Source: Hemileia vastatrix | Lineage: Eukaryota > Basidiomycota > Pucciniomycetes > Pucciniales > Zaghouaniaceae | Direction of reading: 5' to 3' | NCBI GenBank assembly: GCA_030280995.1 | Contig: JASXTE010000005.1 | Location: forward strand, 28,688,501-28,752,500 | DNA: 64,000 nucleotides | In this document: piece by piece, positions 45,718 through 57,696 of the stretch | Layout of the letters: each line of letters starts with the position of its first letter | How positions within the stretch are numbered: the stretch's first letter is position 1 | The notes under the pieces: model-generated | The model's input: the letters and a program-made list of their open reading frames with translations, nothing else | Databases searched by the model: none | What the model was told of the DNA's origin: nothing | Made by a program: the position numbers and the translations under genes

Positions 45718-46440
45718 GAATCAAGTGATTATGACAGCAATATCTCATATAGTGATGAAAATGAAGTCTGTATGTTGGAAGATTATTTGTCCATATTTGA
45801 AAATCCAATATTAAATATGGACTGAAATAAATCTTTAATGAATTTTGAGGATGCTGAAATCATTAAAGATATACAAGCTGATAACTTTAGAAAGACACCT
45901 ATCATGGTTCCAGCTATCATTTCCGGTGAAAATGTTAATATAGTATTGGACACAGGAGCAGCTGGTTCTGTTGTTTCTACTAATACATTACAGAAAATTG
46001 ATAGTGAATATAAGTCTAAGCTTGAACCACTTCAGAGTAAAAATTGGAGAGGTTTTGGATCAGTGCTACATCCCATTGGTAGATACAAAGCCGCTGTTTT
46101 CTTTAAACATCAACATGGTTATTTAATATTAACTTGTGACTTTGTAGTAATAGATAATACTAACTGTAGTAACTGTTTTATCATTGGAAATGATATTCTG
46201 ACTAAGTTTGGTGTGAAATTAGACCCTGATAATAACAATTTTACAATTGGCATAAATGATAAAATAAAATTTAAAATAAATTCTTTTAACACAGTCTTAC
46301 ACATTGAGTCAGTAACAAATTCTCCGTGTAAAGGAAGAGAATCCAATGAGAGGGAACTTCTGAAAACAGAAATTTCAAAAGCATCATTAGGAGTTCAGAT
46401 AAGTGAAGCTGAGAAAAATAATATTTTGAACTTAATTAAA
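45718..46440 (+). pseudogene. A3 protease
   Basis: Retropepsin motif VLDTGAAGSVVSTNTL and FIIGNDILTKFGVKLD. Open from 45838; a stop at 45823 interrupts the acidic spacer. Runs on toward RT (LIKAFPMAFAHGTNK). Confidence 0.85.
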
Positions 46441-47069
46441 GCATTTCCAATGGCTTTTGCACATGGTACAAATAAAAGAAACCATAACCTGCTTCACCAA
46501 TGAAGAGGAAAGACATAGAGGATAATATTATGATGTTATTAAAAATGAACATTCTTGAGAAGGTTGAAACTACACCAAAATATTGTGTAATATCACCAGT
46601 GCTAATTTCTTATGAACAAGATAAAGCAAGACTGTGTTGTGATTATAGAGCATTAAATACATTTACAGTAGATGATATTTATCCCTTGCCAAGTATTGCC
46701 TCTATACTTGCTACCCTCAAAGGTGCTAAGTATATAAGTTGCTTAGATGGAAATAAAGGATACCATCAAATTCCTGTTGAAAAGAATTCACAGAACTTTT
46801 CGTTGATAACAACACATATGGGAATTTACAAATATGTCAGAATGCCATTTGGACCAAAAAATGCTCCATCAGTATTTCAGAAGTTAATGGATATAACATT
46901 CCATAATGAAATGATTGAAGGATGGTTAATGGTATACATTGATGACATCATAGTGTTCTCTAAAACTTATGATGAACACTTAATCCATTTAAAGAAGGTA
47001 TTTCAAAAAATGGATGAAATAAAAATGACCCTTGCATTGAAAAAATGTAAATTTGGGTTTGAATCTTAA
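46441..47069 (+). pseudogene. A3 reverse transcriptase
   Basis: 189 open codons from 46500: ARLCCDYRALNTFT, YISCLDGNKGYHQIPV, RMPFGPKNAPSVFQ and VYIDDIIVFSKT. A deletion near 46475 removes the segment between GTNK and the Tyr/Pro-rich start seen in A1 (LGLVKDHEMK). Ends at the shared stop (TAA 47067-47069). Confidence 0.88.
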
Positions 47070-47830
47070 AAAGTGCTTGGTCATATTGATCTGGCTTACA
47101 AATATGTGTAGACCAAAATAAAGTGGCTGCAATAAAGAATATTGGCATTCCTCAAAATGTAAAGGATGTACAATCTTTTCTTGGAATGTGTGGTTATTAT
47201 AGACAATATATAAAAAACTACCAATTAATTGCTGCACCATTGACCACACTTATAAAGAAATCAGAAGCATTCATTTGGAATAATAAAAGACAAAAGGCTT
47301 TTGATAAGTTGAAAGAATGTTTAATAACAGCTCCTATCTTGGGATTACCAGATTTCCAATTGCCTTTTGAATTATATACAGATGCAAGTTATATTGGTCT
47401 GGGTTCTGCTTTGCATCAAAAACAACTTATTGAAGGAAAAATGTCAGAAGTAGTTATTTGCTATATTTCACGTACTCTAAGAAGTAGTGAATTGAAATAT
47501 GGTGCTACTCAACTTGAATGTGTGGCAGTAGTATGGGCTCTTAAGAAGCTATATTATTACCTTGAAGACCAAAAATTTGAGTTAATAACTGACTGTAGTG
47601 CAGTTAAGTCACTCTTAAACATGAAAACTCCTAATAGACACATGTTTAGATGGAAATTAGCTGTACAAGAATACAGAGGACAGATGACTATTACACATTA
47701 AGCAGAAACCTTAAACTCTAATTTAGATCTGTTATCTAGAGTACCTCTGCCTAATAATGATGATAATCCTACTTATGTTCCTGAATCAGAGATTATTAAC
47801 ATTTATGGTATTTATATTGTAGATCATGAG
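47070..47830 (+). pseudogene. A3 RT connection and RNase H
   Basis: A one-base deletion near 47088 shifts KVLGHI out of frame. From 47123 the frame carries FLGMCGYYRQYIKNY, YTDASYIGLGSAL, YGATQLECVAVVWAL, ITDCSAVKSLLN, then a stop at 47699. Confidence 0.85.
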
Positions 47831-49343
47831 GATGAATTTATGCAATCAATTCTTGATATGTATGCTTCAGATCCTGACTTGAGTAAACTCACTACAATAT
47901 TAAATGATCCATCTAATGCTTCAATGAATGTTTTAATAAAAACATTACCAAATAAGTATAAAGAGGCATTAGAAAAAGGAAAATTTTCCATTGAGGATGG
48001 TTTTATATATTACATGAAAAAATTAAGTAATTTAATTGTAATTCCCCCTTCAATGAAGGAGTTAATGTTAAGTATATGTCATGATGATATATTAGCAGGT
48101 CATTTTGACTACAATAAAACATTAACGAGAGTAAAAACACAGCTTGGTGGATTAACATGTCTGAAGATGTTCAGAAATATGTTGAGACATGTGCTTCTTG
48201 TCAAAAATATAAAAGATTAACAGGCAAAAGAGCAGGTTTATTAGAACAAATTGAGAAACCAAAATCTCCATGGGAAATAATTAACGTGGACTTTGTAACA
48301 GGTTTTTCAATAGCAGGGCATAAGAGTTATGACTCCTGCTGGATAATTGTAAATAGATTTACAAAGATGTGTAAATTTATTCCTACCCACAAAGAGGTTT
48401 CTGCAAAGGACTTAGCTTTTTTATGGTGGACACAAATGTTAAATATAGCAGGTTTCCTCAAAGCAATAGTTTCTGACAGAGATCCTAAATTTACTTCTGA
48501 GCTCTGGAAATCACTTATGGATGTTTCAGGGTGTCAATTAAAACTTTCTACAGCACACCATCCACAAACTGATGGGCTAGCAGAAAGAATGATACAAACT
48601 TTAGAAGATATGATAAGAAGATATTGTGCTTTTGGTCTTAATTTTAAAGACAATGACAAATTCACGCATGATTGGGTAACCCTCATCCCAGTTTTAGAAT
48701 TTGCATACAATAGTACAGTACATTCTGTCACTGGCAAAAAGCCATTTGAGTTATGGTTGGGTTATGTACCTAATACCCCTGCTAAAACTCTTAATAAGTT
48801 ACCTAGATTGGATATCCATCCAGGTACTTAATATTTTCTTCAGATGCAAGAATTATGTAGAAAACATGCTCAAGAATGTATAAATAAGGCATTTGAGTAT
48901 GAAAAGAAAAGATGGGATAAAGCCCATAAAGAACAAATGTTCAAAGAGGGTGATGAAGTCCTTATTTCTACACTACATACCACTTTAAATGGTAATGTTA
49001 AATTGAAGGATCCATTCATTGGACCATTTGTAGTTAAAAAGATGGTTAGTAATAATGCTGTTGATGTGATTCTATATGCACCTTATGATAGAAAACATCC
49101 AGTATTTCCTATTTCTCTTATAAAACCATACCATTCTAATGATACTGCTCTATTTCCAAGAAGATAAGTAAGGCATAAACAGCAACCTGAAGAGATAGTT
49201 GAAAAGGCAGAAATTGAAAAGATACAAAAGGGAGTTGTGTATCTATTAAGATTTAAAAATAAATCAAGTGAATATGACCAGTGGATTCCAGAAAATGAAA
49301 TCTATGATCTTAAAAATCTTTTGAAAAAATTTAAATCAAAATA
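47831..49343 (+). pseudogene. A3 integrase with shortened chromodomain
   Basis: Linker 47840-48220; zinc region HDDILAGHFDYNK and ETCASCQK; core VDFVTGFS, VSDRDPKF, HHPQTDGLAERMIQ (48157-48831); GPY/F-like module 48844-49167. The chromodomain (IVEKAEIEKIQKGVVYLL ... YDQWIPENEI) lacks about nine residues present in A1 (the LKKRHLTKE stretch). Stops at 48829 and 49165. Confidence 0.88.
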
Positions 49344-49455
49344 ATACTGTTTATTCAGTATATGTATTATAGAAATTTAAAAAATTTTCTATTCACTCCT
49401 TACTTTTAATTAAAATGTCTTAACATTTTTTTTATTGTTTTTTTAGGTGAGGGAG

Positions 49456-50632
49456 TGTCAGCCTAGATATCCCTAAGACTGAGTATTTCTTTTACTTAAA
49501 ATAAGATAACCTTAAGTAAATTAAGCTTATATCTTAAAAATAAGATTAAAATAATAATATATATGATTATATTACATATATATATAATTATTACTCTATT
49601 ATATAAATTATAGTAGTTTAAATAGCTTATCCATAGCCTAATAATACTTATTTAGATGTTAATGGAGTCATAATATACTTATCTTAAGTGATATAAAGTA
49701 ATTATTGACATACATAAGCTTATATGTATACATAAATCTCATATTCAGTGAAATATGCAGTATATTAAGTATATTTAGGTATATAAGTGGGTTTTAGCCC
49801 CTGAATAGCCTATAACCTTTGTTTTTCTGCTTATTTTGGGTCATATGAACGTATCCAGTGGACTCACAACGCCTGCAGAACCATAAATATCTATTTCAGG
49901 CGCATACACTCAGTCTGGACAACTTAATCTGCTTCCTTGGATGAATATTCACAGATTTATGGTTTGGGAGGTCATTGCTGGGTTAATATAGATGATTTGG
50001 GATGTTATTGGGGGCTTGGAAATTTCATTTGTTTCCTTTATATGCTTTTGGTTTCATTATATTCTCTTTGGGTGAGTTATTTTACCTGTTTCATTATGGT
50101 ATCCGCTTTTATCTGGATTTTCTATTTATGGTATGGGTCTGTGTTATCATTAATTGTGATGGAGGGTCCTTAATGGAGGTCTGGGTGTTGAATCTGTTTG
50201 AAGTGGATGCCATGGGGAGGTTATGGGCCCTCACAGTGCTGTAATTGCCGGGGATATCAGTGACATCATCTGGATTGAAGGTCTGTGCACTCCAGGGGAT
50301 TTGGGTATAAGTAAGGAGGGATTTTGACGGTTATTTATCATCAATTACTTAGTAAAATTAAATAAAACAATTCAATACAATTATTAACATTTATAAATAA
50401 ATTATAAAGCCTTTTATAAGTTGATATTATCAATATATAAGCTATAACTATATTCTATTTATCTATTTTCCATCACTAGCACGCATTTAAATCCAAGTAT
50501 TGTGAGTTTTATTTGAGTATAACTATTTTATTAGTCTTCCCCTGAGGTTTAATCACTAAATCATTTATCAATAAGTAGTTGGACCATAAATAATACTATC
50601 ATATCATACTTTTATACTAGACTATACTGAAA
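49456..50632 (+). repeat. A3 3' LTR
   Basis: 1177 bp, preceded by TTTTAGGTGAGGGAG (polypurine tract) and ending ATACTGAAA (expected TGACA). Confidence 0.93.
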
Positions 50633-50637
50633 AATCA

Positions 50638-51800
50638 GCTTGCATAGTCCAGGAAGAACAAAGGGGATTCATAGCGCAGTAGGTAGTGCTAAACTATAAT
50701 ATGTATATGTGTGTTTCAAAAACAAAGAAAAGTAGAAGAGCGGAAGAGGATTCAGGTTCTGTGTGCTCGTATTTTGCAGCAGGATGCGCCGCACAATGGG
50801 GAATTGTGTGTTATCAATTAAGTACTGCAAGCGCTGAACAATATAAATATTGATTTTCCAATAATCTTGTGTTATGCACTAAGGAAGGAATTATGGCTCA
50901 AGGAAAGACTCAAGTGCAAAGTATACTGCACCGCAGCTAGTGTGGTAACTAACTGAAACAGGTAATATAGGAGGTTAACTAGTTAAAAGTCAAAGCAACT
51001 AGGATCAGTGTTAGAAGGAGTCAAACTTGGAAGTAGCGCTGAAACAAAACAAAGGTACAGTCAGGAGCGCGCATGTGGAGTATAAGGGAAACAAGTTAAT
51101 ACTAGTGTCAGTAAGGATAGGGTATGTTTTAAGCGCTGTAGTTGTTACAAGGGGTGTACGTAGTTTACTAATAGGTTACTTATTTTTTTACTATTGTAGC
51201 ACTAGAGTCAGCTCTGGAGATCCACTAGGGAACTGTGTTTTGAGCTCTGGAAAAATATAAAAAAGGGTATCACATCTAGTAATAAGGAAGAAAACAATTG
51301 ATGAATAATTAGTTAACAAACAAGTAGTTAATAATTGTGGAGTCAGGTATAAGATATTAGATTTTCTGCAATCATTTGTTTGAGAATATATTAGAGATAT
51401 TTCTGAGTCTTTTTGTCATTCGTGCGTCTGTGTGTGTATTTCATATAGTATAAGTGAAAGATCAAAAGATAGATAGAATATATAGATTCAGTAAGATTGA
51501 CTAGTATTAGAGTTAATTTATTGCTATAACAAGGCATATTCAAAGAGAGCGCTTCAAGAGGGAGTATCTGTGAATATTGGCACTTGTTAAGAATAGAAAT
51601 ATCCAGATAGTAATACTTGTTTATCCCAATCTTTTAAACTCATTTCTCAACTTATAAACTTTCTAATCACATATTAGTGTTACACATTATTGTGTTGCCA
51701 TTTAAAATAAGAGTGGCAGGCTTTTATATTTAGAAATTGAAAAGAAGAACCAACCCATCTCGCATTGTGTCTACTGCGTAGTTCTTTAGAGCTCTCTACA
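50638..51800 (+). repeat. Outer family B 3' LTR, right part
   Basis: Resumes after the second AATCA copy with GCTTGCATAGTCCAGG, matching 16870 onward, and ends CTCTCTACA at 51800, where A2 integrase resumes. Confidence 0.9.
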
Positions 51801-52853
51801 ATGCCTTATTTATACATTCTTGAGCCTGTTTTCTGCATAATTCTTGCATTTGAAGAAAAGACTTAGTAACTGGATGGATATCCGATATAGGTAATTTATT
51901 AAAAGTTTTAGCATGGGTATTAGGTACATAACCCAACCATAACTCAAATGGATTTTTTCCAGTGACAGAATGTACTGCACTATTGTATGAAAATTCTAAA
52001 CCTGGGATAAGGGTTACCCAATCATGCGTGAATTTTTCATTGTCTTTAAATTTAAGACCAAATGCACCATATCTTCATATCATATCTTCTAAAGTTTGTA
52101 TCATTCTTTCTGCTAGCCCATCAGTTTGTGGATGTTGTGCTGTAGAAAGCTTTAATTAACACCCTGAAACAACCATAAGTGATGTCCAGACCTCAGAAGT
52201 AAAATTAGGATCTCTGTCTGAGACTATTGCTTTGGGAAAACCTGCTATATTTAATATTTTTGTCCACCATAAAAAGCTAAGTCCATTGCAGAAACCTCTT
52301 TGTGGGTAGGAATAAAATTACACATTTTTGTAAATCTATCTACAATTACCCAGCAGGAGTTATAACTCTTATTCCCTACTATTGGTAAACCTGTTACAAA
52401 GTCCATTTTAATTATTTCCCATGGAGCTTTTGGTTTCTCAATCTGTTGTAATAAACCAGCTCTTTTGCCTGTTAATCTTTTAGATTGTTGACAAGAATCA
52501 CACGTCTAAACATATTTTTGAACATCCTCAGACATGTTTATCCAATAAGCTGTGTTTTTTACTCTGGTTAATGTTTTATTGTAGTCAAAATGACCTGCTA
52601 AGATATAATCATGAAATATACTTAACATTAACTCCTTCATTGAAGGGGGAATTACAATTACATTATTTAATTTTTTCATGTAATATATAAAACCATCCTC
52701 AGTGGAAAATTTTCCTTTTTCTAATTCCTCTTTATACTTATTTGGTAATGTTTTTATTAAAACATTCATTGAAGCATTAGATGGATCATTTAATATTGTA
52801 GTGGGTTTACTCAAGCCAGGATCTGAAGCATAAATGTCAAGAATTGATTGCAT
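51801..52853 (-). pseudogene. A2 integrase, N-terminal and core part
   Basis: Minus strand. N-terminal zinc region is open at 52853-52506 (HDYILAGHFDYNKTLTRV). The core is readable in fragments: KMDFVTGLP, VSDRDPNF, and the HPQTDGLAERMIQ context where A1 HHPQ reads Q-HPQ. Many stops. The C-terminal part lies at 16240-16830 beyond the B composite. Confidence 0.8.
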
Positions 52854-53624
52854 AAATTCATCCTCATGATCTACAATATAAATGCCATAAATGATAATAA
52901 TCTCTTACTCAGGAACATAAGCAGGATTATCATCATTATTAGGAAGAGGTACTCTGGATAACAAATCTACATTAGAGTGTAAGGTTCCTGCTTCATGTGT
53001 AATAGTCATCCGCCCTCTGTATTCTTGTACAGCTAATTGCCATCTAAACATGTGTCTATTAGGAGTTTTCATGTTTAAGAGTGACTTAACTGCACTACAG
53101 TCAGTTATTAACTCATATTTTTGGTCTTCAAGGTAATAATGTAGCTTCTCAAGAGCCCATACTACTGCCACACATTCAAGTTGAGTAGCACCATATTTCA
53201 ATTCACTACTTCTTAGAGTACGTGAAATATAGCAAATAACTACTTCTGACATTTTTCCTTCAATAAGTTGTTTTTGATGCAAAGCAGCACCCAGACCAAT
53301 AAAACTTGCATCTGTATATAATACAAAAGGCAATTGGAAATCTGGTAATCCCAAGATAGGAGCTGTCATTAAACATTCTTTCAACTTATCAAAAGCCTGT
53401 TGTCTTTCATTATTCCAAATGAATGCTTCTGATTTCTTTATAAGTGTGGTCAATGGTGCAGCAATTAATTGGTAGTTTTTTATATATTGTCTATAATAAC
53501 CACACATTCCAAGAAAAGATTGTACATCCTTTACATTTTGAGGAATGCCAATATTCTTTATTGCAGCCACTTTATTTTGGTCTACACATATTTGTAAGCC
53601 AGATACAATATGAACAAGCACTTT
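52854..53624 (-). pseudogene. A2 RT connection and RNase H
   Basis: 238 open codons (53621-52905): MLVHIVSGLQICVDQNK, FLGMCGYYRQYIKNY, YTDASFIGLGAALHQKQ, YGATQLECVAVVWAL, ITDCSAVKSLLN, THEAGTLHSNVDLLSR. The best preserved family A RNase H here: the A1 private stop is a Gln codon. Separated from RT only by the shared TAA. Confidence 0.9.
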
Positions 53625-54330
53625 TTAAGATTCAAACCCAAATTTACATTTTTTCAATGCAAGGGTCATTTTTATTTCATCCATTTTTTGAAATACCTTC
53701 TTTAAATGGATTAAGTGTTCATCATATGTTTTAGATAACACTATGATGTCATCAATGTATACCATTAACCATCCTTCAATCATTTCATCATGGAATGTTA
53801 TATCCATTAACTTCTGAAATACTGATGGAGCATTTTTTGGGCCAAATGGCATTCTGACATATTTATAAATTCCCATATGTGTTGTTATCAACAAAAAGTT
53901 CTGTGAATTCTTTTCAACAGTAAATTTGATGGTACCCTTTATTTCCATCTAAGCAACTTATATACTTAGCACCTTTGAGGGTAGCAAGTATAGAGGCAAT
54001 ACTTGGCAAGGGATAAATATCATCTACTGTAAATGTATTTAATGCTCTATAATCACAACACAGTCTTGCTTTATCTTGTTCATAAGAAATTAGCACTGGT
54101 GATATTACACAATATTTTGGTGTAGTTTCAACCTTCTCAAGAATGTTCATTTTTAATAACATCATAATATTATCCTCTATGTCTTTCCTCTTCATTGGTG
54201 AAGCAGGGTATGGTTTCTTTTTTAGACTAGCAGTAATATTATCCATATCACAGGCTAAACTAATCTTCATTTCATGATCTTTTACAAGGCCAAGTTCATT
54301 TGTACCATGTGAAAAATCCATTGGAAATGC
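53625..54330 (-). pseudogene. A2 reverse transcriptase
   Basis: Two overlapping frames (54621-53914 and 53948-53625) joined by a small indel at GNKGYHQI. Motifs ARLCCDYRALNTFT, YISCLDGNKGYHQI, RMPFGPKNAPSVFQ, VYIDDIIVLSKT. Ends at the shared TAA. Confidence 0.88.
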
Positions 54331-55050
54331 TTTAATTAAGTCCAAAATATTATTTTTCTCAGCTTCACTTATCTGAGTGCCAAATGATGCTTTAGAAGTT
54401 TCTGTTTCCAGATGTTCCATCTCATTGGATTCTTTTCCTTTGCACAGAATATTTGTAACTGACTCAATGTGTAAGACTGTGTTAAAAGAATTTTTTTTAA
54501 ATTTCCTTTTACCATTAATGCCAATTGTAAAATTATTATTAGCAGGGTCTAATTTCACACCAAACTTAGTCAGAATATCATTTCCAATGATAAAACAGTT
54601 ACTACAGTTAGTATTATCCATTACTACAAAGTCACAAGTTAATCTTATATAACCATGTTGATGTTTAAAGAAAAAAGCAGCTTAGTATCTACCAATTGGG
54701 TGTAGTACCGATTTAAAACCTCTCCAAATTTTGACTTTGAAGGGGTTCAATCTTAGACTTATATTCACTATCAATTTTTTGTAATGTATTAGTAGGAAAA
54801 ACAGAACCAGCAGCTCCTGTGTCCAATACTATATTAACATTTTAACCAGAAATGATAGCTGGAACTGTGATAGGTGTCATTCTTAAGTTACCAGTTTGTA
54901 TATCTTTAATGATTTCAGTATCCTCAAAATTCATTAAAGATTCATTTCAGTCCATATTTAATATTGGATTTTCAAATATGGACAAATCATCTTCCAACAT
55001 ACAGACTTCATTTTCATCACTATATGAGATATTACTGTCATAATCACTTG
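54331..55050 (-). pseudogene. A2 protease
   Basis: VLDTGAAGSVF-like motif near 54810-54835 and FIIGNDILTKFGVKLD (54605-54550). Stops near 54681, 54843 and 54948. Confidence 0.8.
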
Positions 55051-57182
55051 AATCTTTACATTTCTATGTTTCATTTTCAGATTCATGCTGATTTTCACCA
55101 ATATTTATATTCTTCTCACATTTGTGACCTTTCACCCAAGGTTTGTTACACTTATAACAAGTATTTGTTTCATACTTTTTAGGTACTACAGGTGCGGTAG
55201 GTTTATTCTGCTTCTCCTGAAGGGTTTTTGATTTCTGATTTTTAACAGGTTTAATATTTTGTTTATAAGTGGAATACATTACTTCATACTTATGGTTTAA
55301 CAATATTTCATTAAAAATATTAATAAATTCTGAATATTCAGTAACATTAATTGTTCTAGCTACAACAATGTCTCTGAAAGATATAGGTAATTTATATATT
55401 ATCTTATCTTTTCATAAGTTAAAATCCATGTTAGGCTCAATGGCTTTTAATATTTTATTTAAATTCATTAAAATTACCATAGGCTTGTCACCATTCAATG
55501 GATTATACCTAGTTTTATCATATAATCTCTGCTGAGTGAGTCTGAATTTAGAGCCTCCAAATTGTTTTTCAATTAGTTATTTCCATTCAGCCCAAGAGTA
55601 ATCTTTACCCTCATTAAAAACAGCTTCAAACCATAATAAAGAAACATCTTTGAACAAAAAAAATAATTTTGATGTTATTTCTTCATCTGGTAACTTATAG
55701 GAGAATTTCAAGTTGTCCATTCTTTGGATAAAATGTTGCCAATCAGAGCTGGCTCCCCATCATAAGTTAGGTACTGATCTATCTTAGGCCAGTTCTTCTG
55801 ATTGTATTTTATTTCACTAATCTTAGGTAAATTCAATAACTCATTTACTCTTGATAAATGGTCTTGTATCTCATCCTGTACTGATTTGTGACTTACATTT
55901 TCAGATTTGACACTACCACCAGATGGTTTTAGATGTGGTGGTATATGGAAGGAATGAGATTCACTTTTGCCAATGAAAGGATTATTAATATACTGAGTAT
56001 ACTTATGATTATCCTGGTTAATTAGTAGATTGGCAGTTTCAATCTTTACTTTAGTCAATATTTGTAGCAGCTCAGAGACACTTTGATTTATCTGAGCAAA
56101 AGATAACTTATTTCTTGATTAAATTTTCAATAAGTGTGCTTCATACAGCTTTTCTAACTCACAGAATTTATTTGAAAGTTCACTATATTTATTACTCAAT
56201 GAATCATATTTAAGAGTTAGAGACAGATGTTCATTCTCTAATTCTTTATTTCGTGTTTCCAGTTGAGAAATTTTCAATGTTAAGGTATAATTGTATCACT
56301 TGTGAGCTTAAGTGTCTTTTACTCACAATCAGTCATTCTATTCCACAATTCTGAAACAATTCTATGAACAGTTGGATTATTGTTAAAATACTCCATGTCT
56401 TCCTTTTAAATTCTCTCACTATCTTGTGAACTTCTCATCTTACTATTAATTGGTGGCAACTGAGGATAAACTGTATCATTATTATAAATAGTACTGTTGT
56501 TATTGACAAAATACAAGTCAGGTGTATCTACATCAAAACCTAATTTTCTTAAGTCCTCCTCAATTCTCTGTACATATTTGACATCAATAATATTACATAT
56601 ATTGTAATCATCAGTATTGTTTTCAATCTGAGAGGGTGATCTACTTACCACGGGATTTGTGCCAATCCTGATTTTTTGTCCTTTTTTTTTCTTTGTAGGG
56701 GTGAACTGAGGAAGTCTGATGAGGAGGAGGTTCTCTGTTGCAGCTGTGACTAGACCATTGTTGATGGAACCGATACCACTTCCATTTGTCTACCAGTATT
56801 TTCTCCTGGGAGTGATGTGACCCTCCTGGGGTAGGGGGTTGCTTACTTGGTTGGCCACCCTTTAGCTCTGCCAAGTTTTGATTCATCTGTTTGAATCTTA
56901 CCTTGCAATTGTTCTGTGATTGCTCTACTTCCTTCAGCATGAGAGAATTTGATTCCTCAAACTTCAGGATCTGTTTTGAAAAATTGGAAAGTTATTCCTG
57001 CAGAGGAGGAGACGTCTTTTTTATTGTAATATTTTTTAAGAGGGCGTCTTTTCCCTCTATACTTATTTGCTCTGGCTGGCGGTATGATTGACCCTCCATG
57101 GTTATGTCCTGGAGCAATGTTTTTATTAGCTTTAGACCTGGTATTATAAGCAGGCTTTTCACTTATATTGTCCTAGGGAGAA
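55051..57182 (-). pseudogene. A2 gag
   Basis: Fragments in collinear order: 57091-56641 (coiled-coil/Gln-rich), 56651-56406, 56058-55708 (NWPKIDQYLTYDGEPAL, with a one-base loss in the YDGEASSDW motif) and 55303-55064 (CYKCNKPWVKGHKC). Many stops. At the gag/protease junction A2 has no TAA where A1 and A3 do. Confidence 0.8.
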
Positions 57183-57696
57183 CTCATATTGATAGGAATA
57201 ACAATATTTTAGGTCCACAAACGAGAAAACCTATATGGTATTTAGTATACAAGAATTACTAGCAATACAATAACTTAAAAAAGGTCTAAAGCTTACCCTG
57301 AATTTATATCTTTATTTATTCAAGTAAAATATAATAAAAAATCAAAAAAATCAGTTAAAAAGAAAATAATAAGTTTACCTAGACCTTTATAAGGTTCAAG
57401 AAATTGCTTACCAAGCTTTAACTAAATACCAATTTAATTGGGTGTTATATTGGTGACCAAATACAAACTGAAATTGGGTTTATATTGGGTACAGTTACTA
57501 CTGTAAATACCTAATTTTTTTATAAAAAAATTTGTACAATTATTATAAGGTTTCTTTTCCGCAATCACTGAGTTATGATGAACCACTAATGTGCAGCAGA
57601 CCCAAATATTTGGTTATTTTGAGCTATACTAAAGTAAAAATTATGTCCCAAGGCTTATACTAAATAATAAGCAAAAACTAAGGAAAGACCCCTAAT
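57183..57696 (-). other. A2 leader
   Basis: Collinear with the A1 and A3 leaders; no gene. Confidence 0.5.

Larger units (their letters stand above)
41898..50632 (+). mobile_element. A3: Ty3 chromovirus in the outer B 3' LTR
   Basis: 8735 bp, plus strand, LTRs 41898-43074 and 49456-50632 (both 1177 bp), perfect target duplication AATCA (41893-41897 and 50633-50637). All domains are in order but broken by stops and frameshifts. It is opposite in orientation to A1 and A2. Confidence 0.93.
16831..51800 (+). mobile_element. Family B Ty3 composite (nested B copies) inserted in A2
   Basis: Outer ends TGTGGTAGGC (16831) and CTCTACA (to 51800), flanked by ACGC/ATGC, a 4-5 bp duplication with one change on the left. 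Order: 5' LTR (16831-25502, split by Harbinger), internal region (25503-36311), LTR (36312-37524), second partial internal region (37525-41855), 3' LTR (41856-51800, split by A3). Three LTRs and one full plus one partial interior fit a B element inserted in a B element, followed by recombination between the two left LTRs. Confidence 0.8.
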
